64,000 nt of DNA from Shewanella ulleungensis (GCF_014648315.1 NZ_BMQW01000001.1:744001-808000); one strand, 5' to 3'. Positions 17,510 through 25,332 are shown, counted from the first letter of the stretch. Notes: a model not told the origin generated them from the letters alone. Numbers and translations: made by a program.

Positions 17510-18200
17510 ATGTTAAAGCCATCAATACCGCGCTATTAGCATGGATTTGAGTGGTATCGTATAACGGTACTTGGGTATGTTGCTGCTTCACTAACAAGGC
17601 AATTTCTGTACAACCTAAAATCACCGCTTGTGCGCCTTGAGCAAAGAGTTTATCGATAATGGCTAAGTAAGCTTGCCTTGATTGGGGGTTAATTTTGCCT
17701 AAACATAACTCTCGATATATCACGTCATGAACACACGTTTGATCCACTGGATTAGGTACTATCACTTCAATGGGATAATTGTCGCTAATCCGCCGTTTGT
17801 AAAAGTCTTGCTCCATAGTAAATCGAGTACCTAACAAACCGACTTTAGTGACGCCATCAGCAAGGAGAGCATTAGCGGTCGCATCAGCAATATGCAAAAT
17901 CGGTATTGAGATTTGCGCCTGGATCTCATCTGCAACTTTGTGCATGGTATTGGTACAAATAAGCACAAAATCAGCACCACCTGCTTCCACCGCTACAGCC
18001 GCATCAGCTAATATCTTGGCGGTTTCATCCCATAACCCTTGATGTTGCAGAGCTTCAATTTCAGCAAAATCGACGCTGTACAAACATATCTTTGCTGAGT
18101 GTAAGCCACCTAACTCAGCCTTAATCCCTTTGTTAATCGCCTGATAATAGCTTTGCGTCGACTCCCAACTCATACCGCCAATCATACCAATGGTTTTCAT
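17508..18200 (-). CDS. Aspartate/glutamate racemase family protein
   Basis: Protein of 230 residues of the Asp/Glu/hydantoin racemase superfamily, close to the YgeA group of broad-specificity amino-acid racemases. The two catalytic cysteines are Cys82 (LICTNTMHK) and Cys197 (LGCTEIALL), and the N-terminus MKTIGMIGGMSWEST is characteristic. It would interconvert L- and D-amino acids in the cytosol without PLP; the preferred amino acid is unknown. It is convergent with adhE, and AGGA seven bases upstream supports its start. It appears monocistronic. Confidence 0.88.
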   Translation of the reverse strand: MKTIGMIGGMSWESTQSYYQAINKGIKAELGGLHSAKICLYSVDFAEIEALQHQGLWDETAKILADAAVAVEAGGADFVLICTNTMHKVADEIQAQISIPILHIADATANALLADGVTKVGLLGTRFTMEQDFYKRRISDNYPIEVIVPNPVDQTCVHDVIYRELCLGKINPQSRQAYLAIIDKLFAQGAQAVILGCTEIALLVKQQHTQVPLYDTTQIHANSAVLMALT

Positions 18201-18296
18201 GCTTATTCCTGTGATGTGAATTTGATGATGCTTAAACTGATTTCACCAAGGCTTCTTTTTTAAACTGTTACCCTGACTCGACTTAATTTTTAAAAA

Positions 18297-18857
18297 TTAC
18301 TCATCTAACCCAAACTTTTTCCGAATGCGTTTAGCCCATGACGGCCTTTGTATTTTGTAGCTGTATATACTCTCTGGCACAATGATATTCGGGTTGGCTA
18401 ATACAAGTGCATCAAAAAAAGCACGTCGATCAAATCCACGATAGTTTGAGTACATTAGTTGCCTATGTTCTCCATTTTTGAGCACTATCACGTTTGACGT
18501 AAATTCATGCCCTGTATGGCTGATTTGCTTTAATTGCGTAATGTCAGAAACCTTGACTTGCCAGCTCACATCACCAAAGGTGGGATCAAAATAAGACAAA
18601 GTGGTTGGCGTGACACACACCCTAATTTGTTTATTTTCAAACCAAAACCATAATGCTAATCCAAGTAATATCGCTTCAACAACCCAAATGGCGATATCAA
18701 CAACCTCAAACAGTTGTGCTAACGCATGGGTATCGTTCGTTAACCTTGGTAGATATTTGTGAGCTGCTACGTATAAAAGGAGTGCCACGACAGCATTTAA
18801 AATCAGTAACAATGCTGACGAACGTTGTTTCTTGGTATAAATGAAGTGAGTTGTCAT
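18297..18857 (-). CDS. Two-TM membrane protein, unknown function
   Basis: Protein of 186 residues not assigned to a named family. A short basic N-terminus is followed by two transmembrane segments (about 13-34 and 48-70). A cytosolic part (75-186) has alternating strands (RVCVTPTTLSYFDP, DVSWQVKVSDITQLKQI, SNVIVLKNGEHRQLMY) that resemble a bacterial PH-like domain, and the protein ends in a basic tail RPSWAKRIRKKFGLDE. The start follows AAAGGGTAAAC. It borders the repeat-rich accessory region and could be part of it. Function is not inferred. Confidence 0.65.
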   Translation of the reverse strand: MTTHFIYTKKQRSSALLLILNAVVALLLYVAAHKYLPRLTNDTHALAQLFEVVDIAIWVVEAILLGLALWFWFENKQIRVCVTPTTLSYFDPTFGDVSWQVKVSDITQLKQISHTGHEFTSNVIVLKNGEHRQLMYSNYRGFDRRAFFDALVLANPNIIVPESIYSYKIQRPSWAKRIRKKFGLDE

Positions 18858-18998
18858 GTTTACCCTTTATGAGAAACTAGGTTTTACTATTACCCTGACT
18901 AAATTTGGTTTTTAATTTGAGTGAAAACAGAAAATACCCACTTTAACAATGAGTGCTCGCCTATTGACTAATAGAAGGCTCATATGTGTAATACGAAA

Positions 18999-19217
18999 TT
19001 ATCTTTTATTATTACGATGAATAAATTTATAAATTGAACTGTAACCAGTTACAGCATAAAACAAAAACAAAGAGCCGATTAATATTTGAGAAATATGGCT
19101 TAACATTTCTGTTATTCCGCCAAAAATTGGATGAATTAAACTCCATATCCCCATCAATATAAATGGTATACCTAGTATAGCTCCCAGAAAGCGCATAATT
19201 AACTTTTTAGTTACCAC
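18999..19217 (-). CDS. Small membrane protein, cassette-like context
   Basis: Reading frame of 72 residues from a GTG at 19217, chosen because GGAGG lies nine to ten bases upstream; the open frame extends further to 19271 without a better start. Two hydrophobic segments (MRFLGAILGIPFILMGIWSL and MLSHISQILIGSLFLFYAV) flank a short loop, and it ends YKFIHRNNKR. No family is recognised. It follows another small membrane protein on the same strand, separated by a GC-rich stem-loop. Function unknown; expression unproven. Confidence 0.5.
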   Translation of the reverse strand: MVTKKLIMRFLGAILGIPFILMGIWSLIHPIFGGITEMLSHISQILIGSLFLFYAVTGYSSIYKFIHRNNKR

Positions 19218-19245
19218 AAATATACGTCCTCCGATGACGTATAAG

Positions 19246-19270
19246 TGCCCCCACAAGCAGAACGAGGGCA
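19246..19270 (-). repeat. GC-rich stem-loop between two small membrane genes
   Basis: TGCCCCC / GAGGGCA inverted repeat, on the minus strand preceded by TTATAAC and followed by CTTATAC. The arrangement (short gap after a stop codon, flanking near-complementary 7-mers, then a ribosome binding site) resembles a short degraded integron attC site. It could equally be a terminator without a T-run. Confidence 0.4.
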
Positions 19271-19294
19271 TTTAGTGGTTTGTTATAAGCATAT

Positions 19295-19558
19295 TTAGTG
19301 ATTACCATCTGATCCAGCACCACTGCTATCTCTTGGACCTCCGCCAAAATTCGAATGCTTGCAGACTGCTTGATCTTGGCTTTTGTTAAACTGCCACAAA
19401 GCAATAGCAGCAAAATATGGGATTAACCAGACAAGAACAATCTGAGCAAATTTTTGCACATTATCCAAGTCCCCTCTTTTAGCTAAGAAGACTGATATGA
19501 CAAGGCTTAACACAAAGTAAATGGCTAGAGCAAAGTATATGATAAAAAGTAAATCCAT
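19295..19558 (-). CDS. Small membrane protein with Gly-rich tail
   Basis: Eighty-seven residues. Two hydrophobic segments (about 3-24 and 38-56) are joined by a charged loop KRGDLDNVQK; a polar tail follows, KHSNFGGGPRDSSGAGSDGN. The start is supported by GAGG about nine bases upstream. Topology resembles small phospholipase-D-N-terminal-like or superinfection-type membrane proteins, but no family can be assigned. It is not a GlyGly-CTERM protein, since the hydrophobic part is N-terminal. It lies in the accessory region beside the 90-bp repeat copy A. Confidence 0.5.
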   Translation of the reverse strand: MDLLFIIYFALAIYFVLSLVISVFLAKRGDLDNVQKFAQIVLVWLIPYFAAIALWQFNKSQDQAVCKHSNFGGGPRDSSGAGSDGNH

Positions 19559-19676
19559 CCCGTACTTCCTCGGCTTATTAGAAAAATAATGTCGCCCATG
19601 ATTTTTAATGGCGTTTGTACTGTTTTCATCAATGCTTATTTTTATAAACGTTCACTGCCCCACTAAATTAAAAAAT

Positions 19677-19766
19677 GGCCTACGGCCACTAACGTCGTGT
19701 CGCTTCACCCACACCAGACCAAGAGGAAACCAACGGATGTTCCCTCTTGGACCTCCCAGCCGCCAC
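19677..19766 (-). repeat. 90-bp repeat, copy A (inverted)
   Basis: Ninety bases whose reverse complement matches 22491-22580 at 86 positions. It contains an internal hairpin (CCAAGAGG / CCTCTTGG) and ends in GGCC-GTA-GGCC. It encodes no credible protein, although an open frame happens to cross it. Confidence 0.85.
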
Positions 19767-19827
19767 GTCATTTTCTGCAACGACCTCAAGTTCAGAGTTG
19801 AATTTAGGCATTTCAAGCTGAGGCATC

Positions 19828-20358
19828 TCACTCATTTATGGACAAAAACGTTTTAGCGCTTAACCATAGATAGTTTATTGTATTTTTTTTGATTAAACAA
19901 AGAGGGATGTAGTTAGGCTGCTTTTGGTCGGCTTTTAACAAATTTATATAGCCATTATTATCGTGAATGAGTGAAGCATACGACTCATGAATTAATATAT
20001 GATTATGCTTGGTTGGATGGACCTTTATTGACATTGAGACCGACTTAAAGGGGCTTGGATTTGTAGGTGCTCCCCTTACTCTCGGTCCACGTTTAGAAAA
20101 GTTAAAATTTAATATATCATCTTCAGATGGCGATGCCGTTCCATCACTTGTAGATCCCAGCCCCAAATTTAACACCCTTGGTGCGATAGCTGTATAACCT
20201 TCACTCTGAAGACTAATTTCAAGAAAAACATCGTTATTATTTATATTAGAATTTAGGGTACAGTCAACTCCTTCTGTCGCTAAATACTCCCCTTCATAAT
20301 TATGATTACACCCCAATAATGACAAACCTAAGAGTGTAACTGAGATTACCTTTTTCAT
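19828..20358 (-). CDS. Orphan lipoprotein
   Basis: Predicted lipoprotein of 176 residues. The signal MKKVISVTLLGLSLLGCNHN ends in a lipobox LLGC, giving an acylated Cys at 17. The ATG at 20358 is chosen over the longer frame from 20412 because it yields this signal peptide and has GAGGTG eight bases upstream. The mature part has two short Cys-containing segments (GVDCTLNS, PLCLIKK) and no recognised domain. Upstream is a 16-bp palindrome resembling the end of the neighbouring cassette site. Function unknown; probably an accessory gene. Confidence 0.6.
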   Translation of the reverse strand: MKKVISVTLLGLSLLGCNHNYEGEYLATEGVDCTLNSNINNNDVFLEISLQSEGYTAIAPRVLNLGLGSTSDGTASPSEDDILNFNFSKRGPRVRGAPTNPSPFKSVSMSIKVHPTKHNHILIHESYASLIHDNNGYINLLKADQKQPNYIPLCLIKKNTINYLWLSAKTFLSINE

Positions 20359-20397
20359 TGAAAACACCTCAACCTGAAAATCGTATAGCATTTGTAC

Positions 20398-20413
20398 AGT
20401 GCGCATGCGCACT
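20398..20413. repeat. 16-bp perfect palindrome upstream of lipoprotein gene
   Basis: AGTGCGCATGCGCACT. The surrounding minus-strand text (AATAAGTGCGCATG, then TACAAATG) resembles 21889-21928, where AATAAACGCGCATG and TACAAATG precede the HNH-like gene. It may be a diverged recombination site. Confidence 0.6.
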
Positions 20414-20757
20414 TATTGGGATTAACACGCATGTGAATTTGCCACGTAAAAGAAGACTAAATACAAATTATTATTCAATATACTTACAATAACTTACTTC
20501 AAATACCCCAAATATACCAGCCGACTACATGTGCATGGGAATTCTGCTTAAAAGATTAAACATCATTGGCTGTATTTTTGGGTACTATTACTCAATATTT
20601 GATTTTGCATAATTAGGAGGGAAACAAACTTTGGGGAAATGAGTCACCACCCTAAACCGTTTATGGACAAAAGCGGGTTGGAAGATTTGTTTTTATAAAA
20701 GTTTGCCCTAATCAGACTAAATTTTAAAACTCAATTAAATTTTCATTGGCGTCAAAG
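20414..20757. other. Intergenic, no gene seen
   Basis: About 340 AT-rich bases upstream of the lipoprotein gene. No credible reading frame, terminator or RNA gene was recognised. Confidence 0.5.
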
Positions 20758-20767
20758 GTTGACTACA

Positions 20768-20870
20768 AGTGCAAATGATCCAGCGAGACGCCGCAAGCAC
20801 CTCCATGTAGGCTTAACCAAAACATCCTTGTTTTGGATACTCGCTGGCTCATCAACACCTGAACTTTTGT
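20768..20870 (-). repeat. Nested palindromic intergenic repeat
   Basis: CCAGCGAG (20780-20787) pairs with CTCGCTGG (20840-20847). Nested inside is CCAAAACA TCCT TGTTTTGG (20817-20836). The design of a stem around an AGGATG/ATGGATG-like loop recurs at 22341-22384. I read it as a dispersed REP-like element; an open frame across it is not a gene. Confidence 0.65.
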
Positions 20871-20938
20871 TTCTTCGATTAAGCTTCATTGATGACTGTA
20901 GTAACGCAAGAGTTAAGTTGTTACTGGACAGAAACGGC

Positions 20939-20956
20939 TTAGAGCTATGGCTCTAA
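20939..20956. repeat. Short hairpin
   Basis: TTAGAGC TATG GCTCTAA, a perfect 7-bp stem with a four-base loop, located between the REP-like element and the attC-like site. Confidence 0.6.
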
Positions 20957-20998
20957 AGGTAAGGAGTGGTATTAGGAAATATATGGCAATCGGATATG

Positions 20999-21100
20999 AT
21001 GTAACGCTCCACTAAGGAGCAAGTAACTGTTGGTTAAAATTTGTAGCGAAGCAAAATTGAGCCAACGGTTACGAATCTCGCTTTAGTGGCTTAGTTAGGC
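20999..21100 (-). other. attC-like integron recombination site
   Basis: On the minus strand a 102-bp imperfect palindrome runs from GCCTAAC (21100-21094, perfect RYYYAAC) to GTTACAT (21005-20999, one mismatch to GTTRRRY). Inside, CACTAA pairs with TTAGTG, GAG with CTC, GTAACCGTTGG with CCAACAGTTAC, and AATTTTG with CAAATTTT around a short loop. The stop codon of the HNH-like gene lies inside GCCTAAC, a hallmark of integron cassettes. Confidence 0.72.
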
Positions 21101-21896
21101 TCGTTTTCTACTCATGCCTTCAATTAAACTAGGGTGCATATAAGTTGTTTTTTCTTTGGGAATACTCACAGACTTCATAGTTTTGCAGATAGGAATACCC
21201 GTAAGATGATAAGAATCCATAAAACCATTGATGAACACCTCTATTTTTGAAGAAGAAACGGGCTTGAGCGGAATAATTAGGTAAAACCAGAAACTATTAA
21301 ACGCAAGTAACCTAATCATAAAATTTGAATGTTGAGGGCCGTTATAACTTACCTTACAACTACGGAGCAACCTAGCTTCCATAGTTCCTTCAATTTGATT
21401 AGTTTCAGTATTAAGGCGATTTGACGATGTGACAATTAGAAGCCGCAACATCACATCTGGTGCGTCATTAACTTTTCCTAAAATGTAGGGAACATATTTC
21501 CTTAGCGCTGCTACGGCTTTAAAACCATCAGCTGAAGCTCTTGCTGAGTTATATGATATTTTTAACAGCTCTCTGAGGAGATCGTTATAGTTAAATTCAA
21601 ATTCGACATTATCCCCAGGCTGTATCGGCTGAAGCATATTATCTTCAAATAACTTTACAAATCGTCCATCGATTTCAGATAAAATGCCATTATTGCAAGG
21701 TTCACAAACATCTTTTACAACTAAATCTGCTTTAAACACCTTGTCAGATTTATCATTCAACGAAAGCATGCCCTCCTCAAGTTTTCGGATGACACCGTTA
21801 GGAAAAACATGCTCTCTTGATAGTTTTTTTTGTACACCACAAAATGCACAGCATTTTTTTTTTGATTCCATTTTGAGTATTACTCCTAGAGCCTAA
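21005..21896 (-). mobile_element. Probable integron gene cassette (892 bp)
   Basis: Bounded on the minus strand by GTTAGGC at 21897-21891, upstream of the gene start, and by the end of the attC-like site at 21005. It holds a single promoterless-looking gene with minimal spacers: 19 bases from core site to ATG, and the stop inside the next core site. No integrase gene is in the window, so this would be a solo cassette or remnant of a larger array. Confidence 0.62.
21095..21871 (-). CDS. HNH-like zinc protein in a cassette
   Basis: Protein of 258 residues. The N-terminal 65 residues have CCAFCGVQKKLSREHVFP and VCEPCNNGILSEID, a CxxC...EHxxP...CxxCN pattern typical of HNH-type nuclease or related zinc domains; the His of EH would be the general base. 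Residues 80-258 have no recognised domain. AGGAG upstream gives the start, and the stop codon is embedded in an attC-like core site. Base use differs from core genes (AT-rich). It might be a nuclease in defence or stress, but cleavage activity is unproven because the C-terminal HNH residues are not evident. Confidence 0.75.
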   Translation of the reverse strand: MESKKKCCAFCGVQKKLSREHVFPNGVIRKLEEGMLSLNDKSDKVFKADLVVKDVCEPCNNGILSEIDGRFVKLFEDNMLQPIQPGDNVEFEFNYNDLLRELLKISYNSARASADGFKAVAALRKYVPYILGKVNDAPDVMLRLLIVTSSNRLNTETNQIEGTMEARLLRSCKVSYNGPQHSNFMIRLLAFNSFWFYLIIPLKPVSSSKIEVFINGFMDSYHLTGIPICKTMKSVSIPKEKTTYMHPSLIEGMSRKRA

Positions 21897-21929
21897 CATT
21901 TGTATATACGACATGCGCGTTTATTAGGC
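21889..21929 (-). repeat. Short core-site pair upstream of the HNH-like gene
   Basis: On the minus strand GCCTAAT (21929-21923) and GTTAGGC (21897-21891) face each other across 25 bases containing GTATATAC. They look like the two outer boxes of a shortened attC site, ending the previous cassette. Confidence 0.45.
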
Positions 21930-21989
21930 TAGACCTGTCAAAGCGCATAATGATAATTGTTTAATCCGCAACGGTTTGTTAATCATCAT
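21924..21989 (-). CDS. Possible 21-residue cassette ORF
   Basis: A tiny frame, MMINKPLRIKQLSLCALTGL plus Ala, with AGAAGGTG about ten bases upstream of its first ATG and its stop in GCCTAA, the same stop-in-core-site arrangement as the HNH-like gene. This layout is the only reason to list it. There is no evidence of expression, and it could be the remnant of a longer gene. Confidence 0.2.
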   Translation of the reverse strand: MMINKPLRIKQLSLCALTGLA

Positions 21990-21999
21990 ACTAATTCAC

Positions 22000-22338
22000 C
22001 TTCTGTCAAAACGAGAATGTACACTTTGCTTGCCTAATAACCGTGCAACAACAATTTTAGTTGATTGAATTTACAGGTGTTTACGTTTTTGCTCAATAGT
22101 AACTAGTGAACTTAGCAGGCGTTATATCAGTTATGTGTCACAAAAGCTCAGTAATACTGTATAAACACGGGTTATAAGATCTTTCCAATGATGAGAGAAG
22201 GTATTGCAAAAAGATCTATTACGTATTTGGCAAAGTGATGGCTGTAGCTCATAAAGGGGCATAAACGAGTTAGTTGTCTTGATTTTAAAATGTTCAAATT
22301 TAACTCTGAACTTGAGGACGTTGAAGAAAATAGCGTGA
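22000..22338. other. Intergenic with possible degraded cassette site
   Basis: No credible gene. On the minus strand TATAACGCCTGCTAAG (around 22127-22112) and GGTTATTAGGC (around 22042-22032) could be the ends of a degraded attC site, but the arms pair poorly. Confidence 0.3.
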
Positions 22339-22340
22339 GT

Positions 22341-22384
22341 CCTGACATGGATGTCAGGCTAGCTTTCGAGGTACAGGATGTACC
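22341..22384. repeat. Second element of the palindromic repeat family
   Basis: CCTGACAT GG ATGTCAGG (22341-22358) is followed by GGTACA GGA TGTACC (22370-22384). Stem-loops around ATGGATG and AGGATG link it to the element at 20768-20870. Confidence 0.6.
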
Positions 22385-22490
22385 ATCGGAAGCGTTAGCA
22401 TTTTCGAATAAGGCCAAAGCTGGCTATAAATGAAGTTAAAAGCTGGATCAAACCACGTCGCGAAATTATCGCTTTTCAGATAATTTTGAT

Positions 22491-22580
22491 GTGGCGGCTG
22501 GGAGTTCCAAGAGGGAACAGCCGTTGGTTTCCTCTTGGTCTGGTGTGGGCGAAGCGCCACGACGTTAGTGGCCGTAGGCC
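22491..22580 (+). repeat. 90-bp repeat, copy B
   Basis: Inverted partner of 19677-19766, 86 of 90 bases identical. It has the CCAAGAGG / CCTCTTGG hairpin, a GTGGGCGAAGCGCCAC stem, and the terminal GGCCGTAGGCC. A degenerate third relative follows at 22710-22748. Confidence 0.85.
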
Positions 22581-22583
22581 ATG

Positions 22584-22612
22584 AGTACATAAGTACATAA
22601 GTACATAAGTAC
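22584..22612 (+). repeat. Tandem 8-bp repeat (AGTACATA x3.6)
   Basis: Three complete AGTACATA units and a partial fourth, directly abutting repeat copy B. The unit number is likely to vary by slippage. Confidence 0.85.
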
Positions 22613-22680
22613 AAAACGTAAAAACTAACACCTGGATCCCGGCTCAAAAGCATTACCGGGAAGACGATTACACTACCCTG

Positions 22681-22698
22681 CGTAAGTTAAAACTTACG
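22681..22698. repeat. 18-bp perfect palindrome
   Basis: CGTAAGTTAAAACTTACG, with the centre at AA. It lies among other palindromes in the repeat cluster downstream of eda. Confidence 0.6.
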
Positions 22699-22709
22699 GC
22701 CTTTGCTAT

Positions 22710-22748
22710 GGTGTGGCGAAGCCCCAAAATATTAGTGGCTGTAGGCCA
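22710..22748 (+). repeat. Partial, degenerate third copy of the 90-bp repeat
   Basis: Matches the right-hand part of copy B with several changes (GTGTGGCGAAGC, then TTAGTGGCTGTAGGCCAT). Same orientation as copy B. Confidence 0.6.
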
Positions 22749-22780
22749 TATGCTAGCGACGATATGAAACAAAAAGCCAT

Positions 22781-22806
22781 AAAAAAACCAGCTAAAGCTG
22801 GTTTTT
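22781..22806 (-). terminator. Terminator of the zwf-pgl-edd-eda operon
   Basis: AACCAGC TTTA GCTGGTT on the minus strand, ending in a T-run, 25 bases after the eda stop. Confidence 0.85.
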
Positions 22807-22830
22807 AGAGTGATGTCATTACAAGGTTAA

Positions 22831-23475
22831 TTAAAGGGCAGCTAGCGCGTCTTTACATAACTGTGTAATACGATCCCATTCTTCATTGTCTACTGCATCT
22901 GTTGGTGCAATCCAACTACCGCCAATACAATCAACATTTGGCAATGCCAAATAATCTTTGTAAGTAGCAGGGCTAATGCCGCCAGTTGGGCAAAAACGAA
23001 TGTCTGCTAGTGGACCAGAGAATGACTTAAGTGCATTCACACCGCCTGAAGCTTCAGCAGGGAAAAACTTGAAGTGAGTGTAACCTAACTCCATGCCTAC
23101 CATGATTTCAGAAATACTGGCAATACCTGGGATTAATGGCACAGTGCCTTTTTTAGCCGCTTTTAATAAATCAACCGTGGCGCCAGGGGTAATGATAAAT
23201 TGCGAACCAGCTGCAACCGCCTGGTTTAGCTGAGTTTCATTTAAAATAGTACCCGCACCCACAAGGGCTTCTGGCACTTCTTTAGCAATTTTGGCAATGG
23301 CTTCAAGTGCACAAGGAGTGCGTAAGGTCACTTCTAATACACTGATCCCGCCAGCAACGAGTGCTTTAGCTAAAGGCACTGCATGTTCTAGCTTGTTTAT
23401 CACCATAACCGGAACTACTGGGCTACGTTTAAACACTTCTTGTGGTTGAAGTAACCAGTTATTAGGCTCAATCAT
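22831..23475 (-). CDS. eda: KDPG aldolase Eda
   Basis: Class I aldolase of 214 residues splitting 2-keto-3-deoxy-6-phosphogluconate to pyruvate and glyceraldehyde 3-phosphate, the last Entner-Doudoroff step. Schiff-base Lys136 is in [13 protein letters not shown], and Glu48 in LEVTLRTP is the acid/base residue; both are offset by three from E. coli Glu45 and Lys133. The frame stays open to 23532 within edd, but the ATG at 23475 has AAGGAAG upstream and matches the family start. It is last in the operon, 19 bp after edd. Confidence 0.96.
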   Translation of the reverse strand: MIEPNNWLLQPQEVFKRSPVVPVMVINKLEHAVPLAKALVAGGISVLEVTLRTPCALEAIAKIAKEVPEALVGAGTILNETQLNQAVAAGSQFIITPGATVDLLKAAKKGTVPLIPGIASISEIMVGMELGYTHFKFFPAEASGGVNALKSFSGPLADIRFCPTGGISPATYKDYLALPNVDCIGGSWIAPTDAVDNEEWDRITQLCKDALAAL

Positions 23476-23494
23476 GTTACCGACTTCCTTATTT

Positions 23495-25321
23495 TTAATA
23501 TAATTCATCAATCGCGCTAGTGCTGCGAGCACCTGTTTCTGGGCTGCTTAAGCTGCGACGTAACGCACCAAACAATTCACGACCCATGCCGTACGCTGAA
23601 TGGTGTGAATCCACAATCCCTGCGGTGCGGTTAGCAAGCGTTTTCTCATCAACTAACAGAGTTAATTCACCTGTAGTGGCATCGATACGAATAACATCGC
23701 CATCTTGCACTTTGGCAATTAAGCCACCGTCTAATGCTTCTGGTGTTAAATGAATCGCGGCAGGAACTTTACCTGATGCGCCAGACATACGGCCATCTGT
23801 TACCAATGCAACTCTAAAACCTTTATCTTGTAAGGTGCCCAAGAATGGTGTGAGTTTGTGTAGTTCTGGCATGCCATTGGCTTTAGGGCCCTGGCCTTTA
23901 ACGACAACAACGCAATCACGGTCTAACGAACCAGACTTGAATAACTCGTCAATTTCATTTTGATCGTTAATCACAACCGCTGGCGCTTCAATGACACGAT
24001 TCCCTGCAGGTACTGCAGAAACCTTAATCACCGCGCGGCCTAAGTTACCTTTAAGTAGGGTTAAACCACCGTTACTTTGAAAAGGCGTATCAAGATGCGT
24101 TAATACTTCTTTGTCTAACGATTCAGTGACTCCATCAACCCACTTTAACTCGCCATCGATAATACGAGGCTCTTGGGTATAACGACGTAAACCGTAACCA
24201 GCAACAGTATTCACATCTTCATGAATTAAGCCGCCATCAAGCAATTCTTTAACCAATAACGCCATACCGCCAGCAGCATGGAAATGGTTAATATCAGCAT
24301 GACCATTTGGATAAACACGGGCCAATAATGGTACAGCAGCAGATAAGTCAGAAAAGTCATCCCAGTTAACGATAATGCCAGCTGCACGTGCAATAGCCAC
24401 AATATGCATGGTCAAGTTAGTTGAGCCGCCTGTTGCCAGTAATGCTACGATACCGTTAACGACTGATTTTTCATTAACCACTTCACCAATGGGGGTGTAT
24501 TGCGTGCCCATAGAAGTTAAACGGCACACTTGTTTAGCGGCCATTTTGCTTAACTCATCACGTAAAGGATCATCTGGGTTTACAAACGATGAACCTGGTA
24601 ACTGTAAGCCCATCACTTCTAACATTAACTGGTTAGAGTTAGCTGTACCGTAGAAGGTACACGTACCGGCACTGTGGTATGACTTTGATTCAGCTTCTAG
24701 TAATGCTGCGCGGTCTACTTTACCTTGGGCAAATTGTTGACGAATACGTGCTTTTTCTTTGTTTGGGATGCCTGATTTCATTGGGCCTGCTGGCACAAAT
24801 AACATCGGTAAATGACCAAAACTCAATGCGCCAATCAACAAACCTGGTACGATTTTGTCACAAATACCCAGCAGCAATGCACCGTCAAACATGTTGTGCG
24901 ATAGCCCTACTGCGGTCGACATAGCAATCACTTCGCGGCTAAGTAGACTTAACTCCATACCCGGTTGACCTTGAGTGACACCGTCACACATGGCTGGTAC
25001 ACCTGCTGCAACTTGTGCAACACTGCCCACATCCATACACGCTTGTTTAAGCATGTTCGGGTAGGTTTCATAGGGTTGGTGTGCAGATAACATGTCGTTA
25101 AATGCCGTCACAATACCTATGTTGGCTTTGGTCAGTTGGCGTAAAGAATCTTTCTCTACCGGCTGACATGCCGCAAAACCGTGGGCTAAATTGCCACAAC
25201 TTAATGCACTACGGTGAACGCCTTGAGCTTTAGCGTCGTTTAGGGCAGATAAATAGCTTGAACGCGACTGTTGACTGCGAGCAATAATTCTATCGGTAAC
25301 AGCTTGTACTACTGAATGCAT
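23495..25321 (-). CDS. edd: 6-Phosphogluconate dehydratase Edd
   Basis: IlvD/Edd-family dehydratase of 608 residues turning 6-phosphogluconate into KDPG. The iron-sulfur cluster cysteines are visible in [29 protein letters not shown] and [14 protein letters not shown], and [15 protein letters not shown] is the conserved C-terminal block. Length is close to E. coli Edd. AAGGAG is seven to eight bases upstream of the ATG. The gene sits 11 bp after pgl and 19 bp before eda, in a four-gene operon probably controlled by HexR. Confidence 0.97.
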   Translation of the reverse strand: MHSVVQAVTDRIIARSQQSRSSYLSALNDAKAQGVHRSALSCGNLAHGFAACQPVEKDSLRQLTKANIGIVTAFNDMLSAHQPYETYPNMLKQACMDVGSVAQVAAGVPAMCDGVTQGQPGMELSLLSREVIAMSTAVGLSHNMFDGALLLGICDKIVPGLLIGALSFGHLPMLFVPAGPMKSGIPNKEKARIRQQFAQGKVDRAALLEAESKSYHSAGTCTFYGTANSNQLMLEVMGLQLPGSSFVNPDDPLRDELSKMAAKQVCRLTSMGTQYTPIGEVVNEKSVVNGIVALLATGGSTNLTMHIVAIARAAGIIVNWDDFSDLSAAVPLLARVYPNGHADINHFHAAGGMALLVKELLDGGLIHEDVNTVAGYGLRRYTQEPRIIDGELKWVDGVTESLDKEVLTHLDTPFQSNGGLTLLKGNLGRAVIKVSAVPAGNRVIEAPAVVINDQNEIDELFKSGSLDRDCVVVVKGQGPKANGMPELHKLTPFLGTLQDKGFRVALVTDGRMSGASGKVPAAIHLTPEALDGGLIAKVQDGDVIRIDATTGELTLLVDEKTLANRTAGIVDSHHSAYGMGRELFGALRRSLSSPETGARSTSAIDELY

Positions 25322-25332
25322 GGTAAAACTCC

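Noticed and set aside
19608-19856. Plus-strand frame of 82 codons
   Set aside because: It crosses the 90-bp repeat copy A, has no family resemblance, and overlaps the end of the lipoprotein gene.
20759-20956. Plus-strand frame of 65 codons starting with TTG
   Set aside because: It reads through the nested palindrome and a hairpin; no ribosome binding site.
22172-22417. Minus-strand frame of 81 codons
   Set aside because: Ser-rich, no ribosome binding site, overlaps palindromic repeats.
22584-22612. Possible CRISPR array
   Set aside because: The 8-bp units are contiguous with no spacers and no cas genes are present.
22354-22653. Minus-strand frame of 99 codons
   Set aside because: It is made of repeat copy B and the AGTACATA tandem; protein sequence is low in coding character.
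18999-22800. Integron integrase or transposase gene
   Set aside because: No frame in the region has tyrosine recombinase or DDE features; the cassette call rests on sites only.
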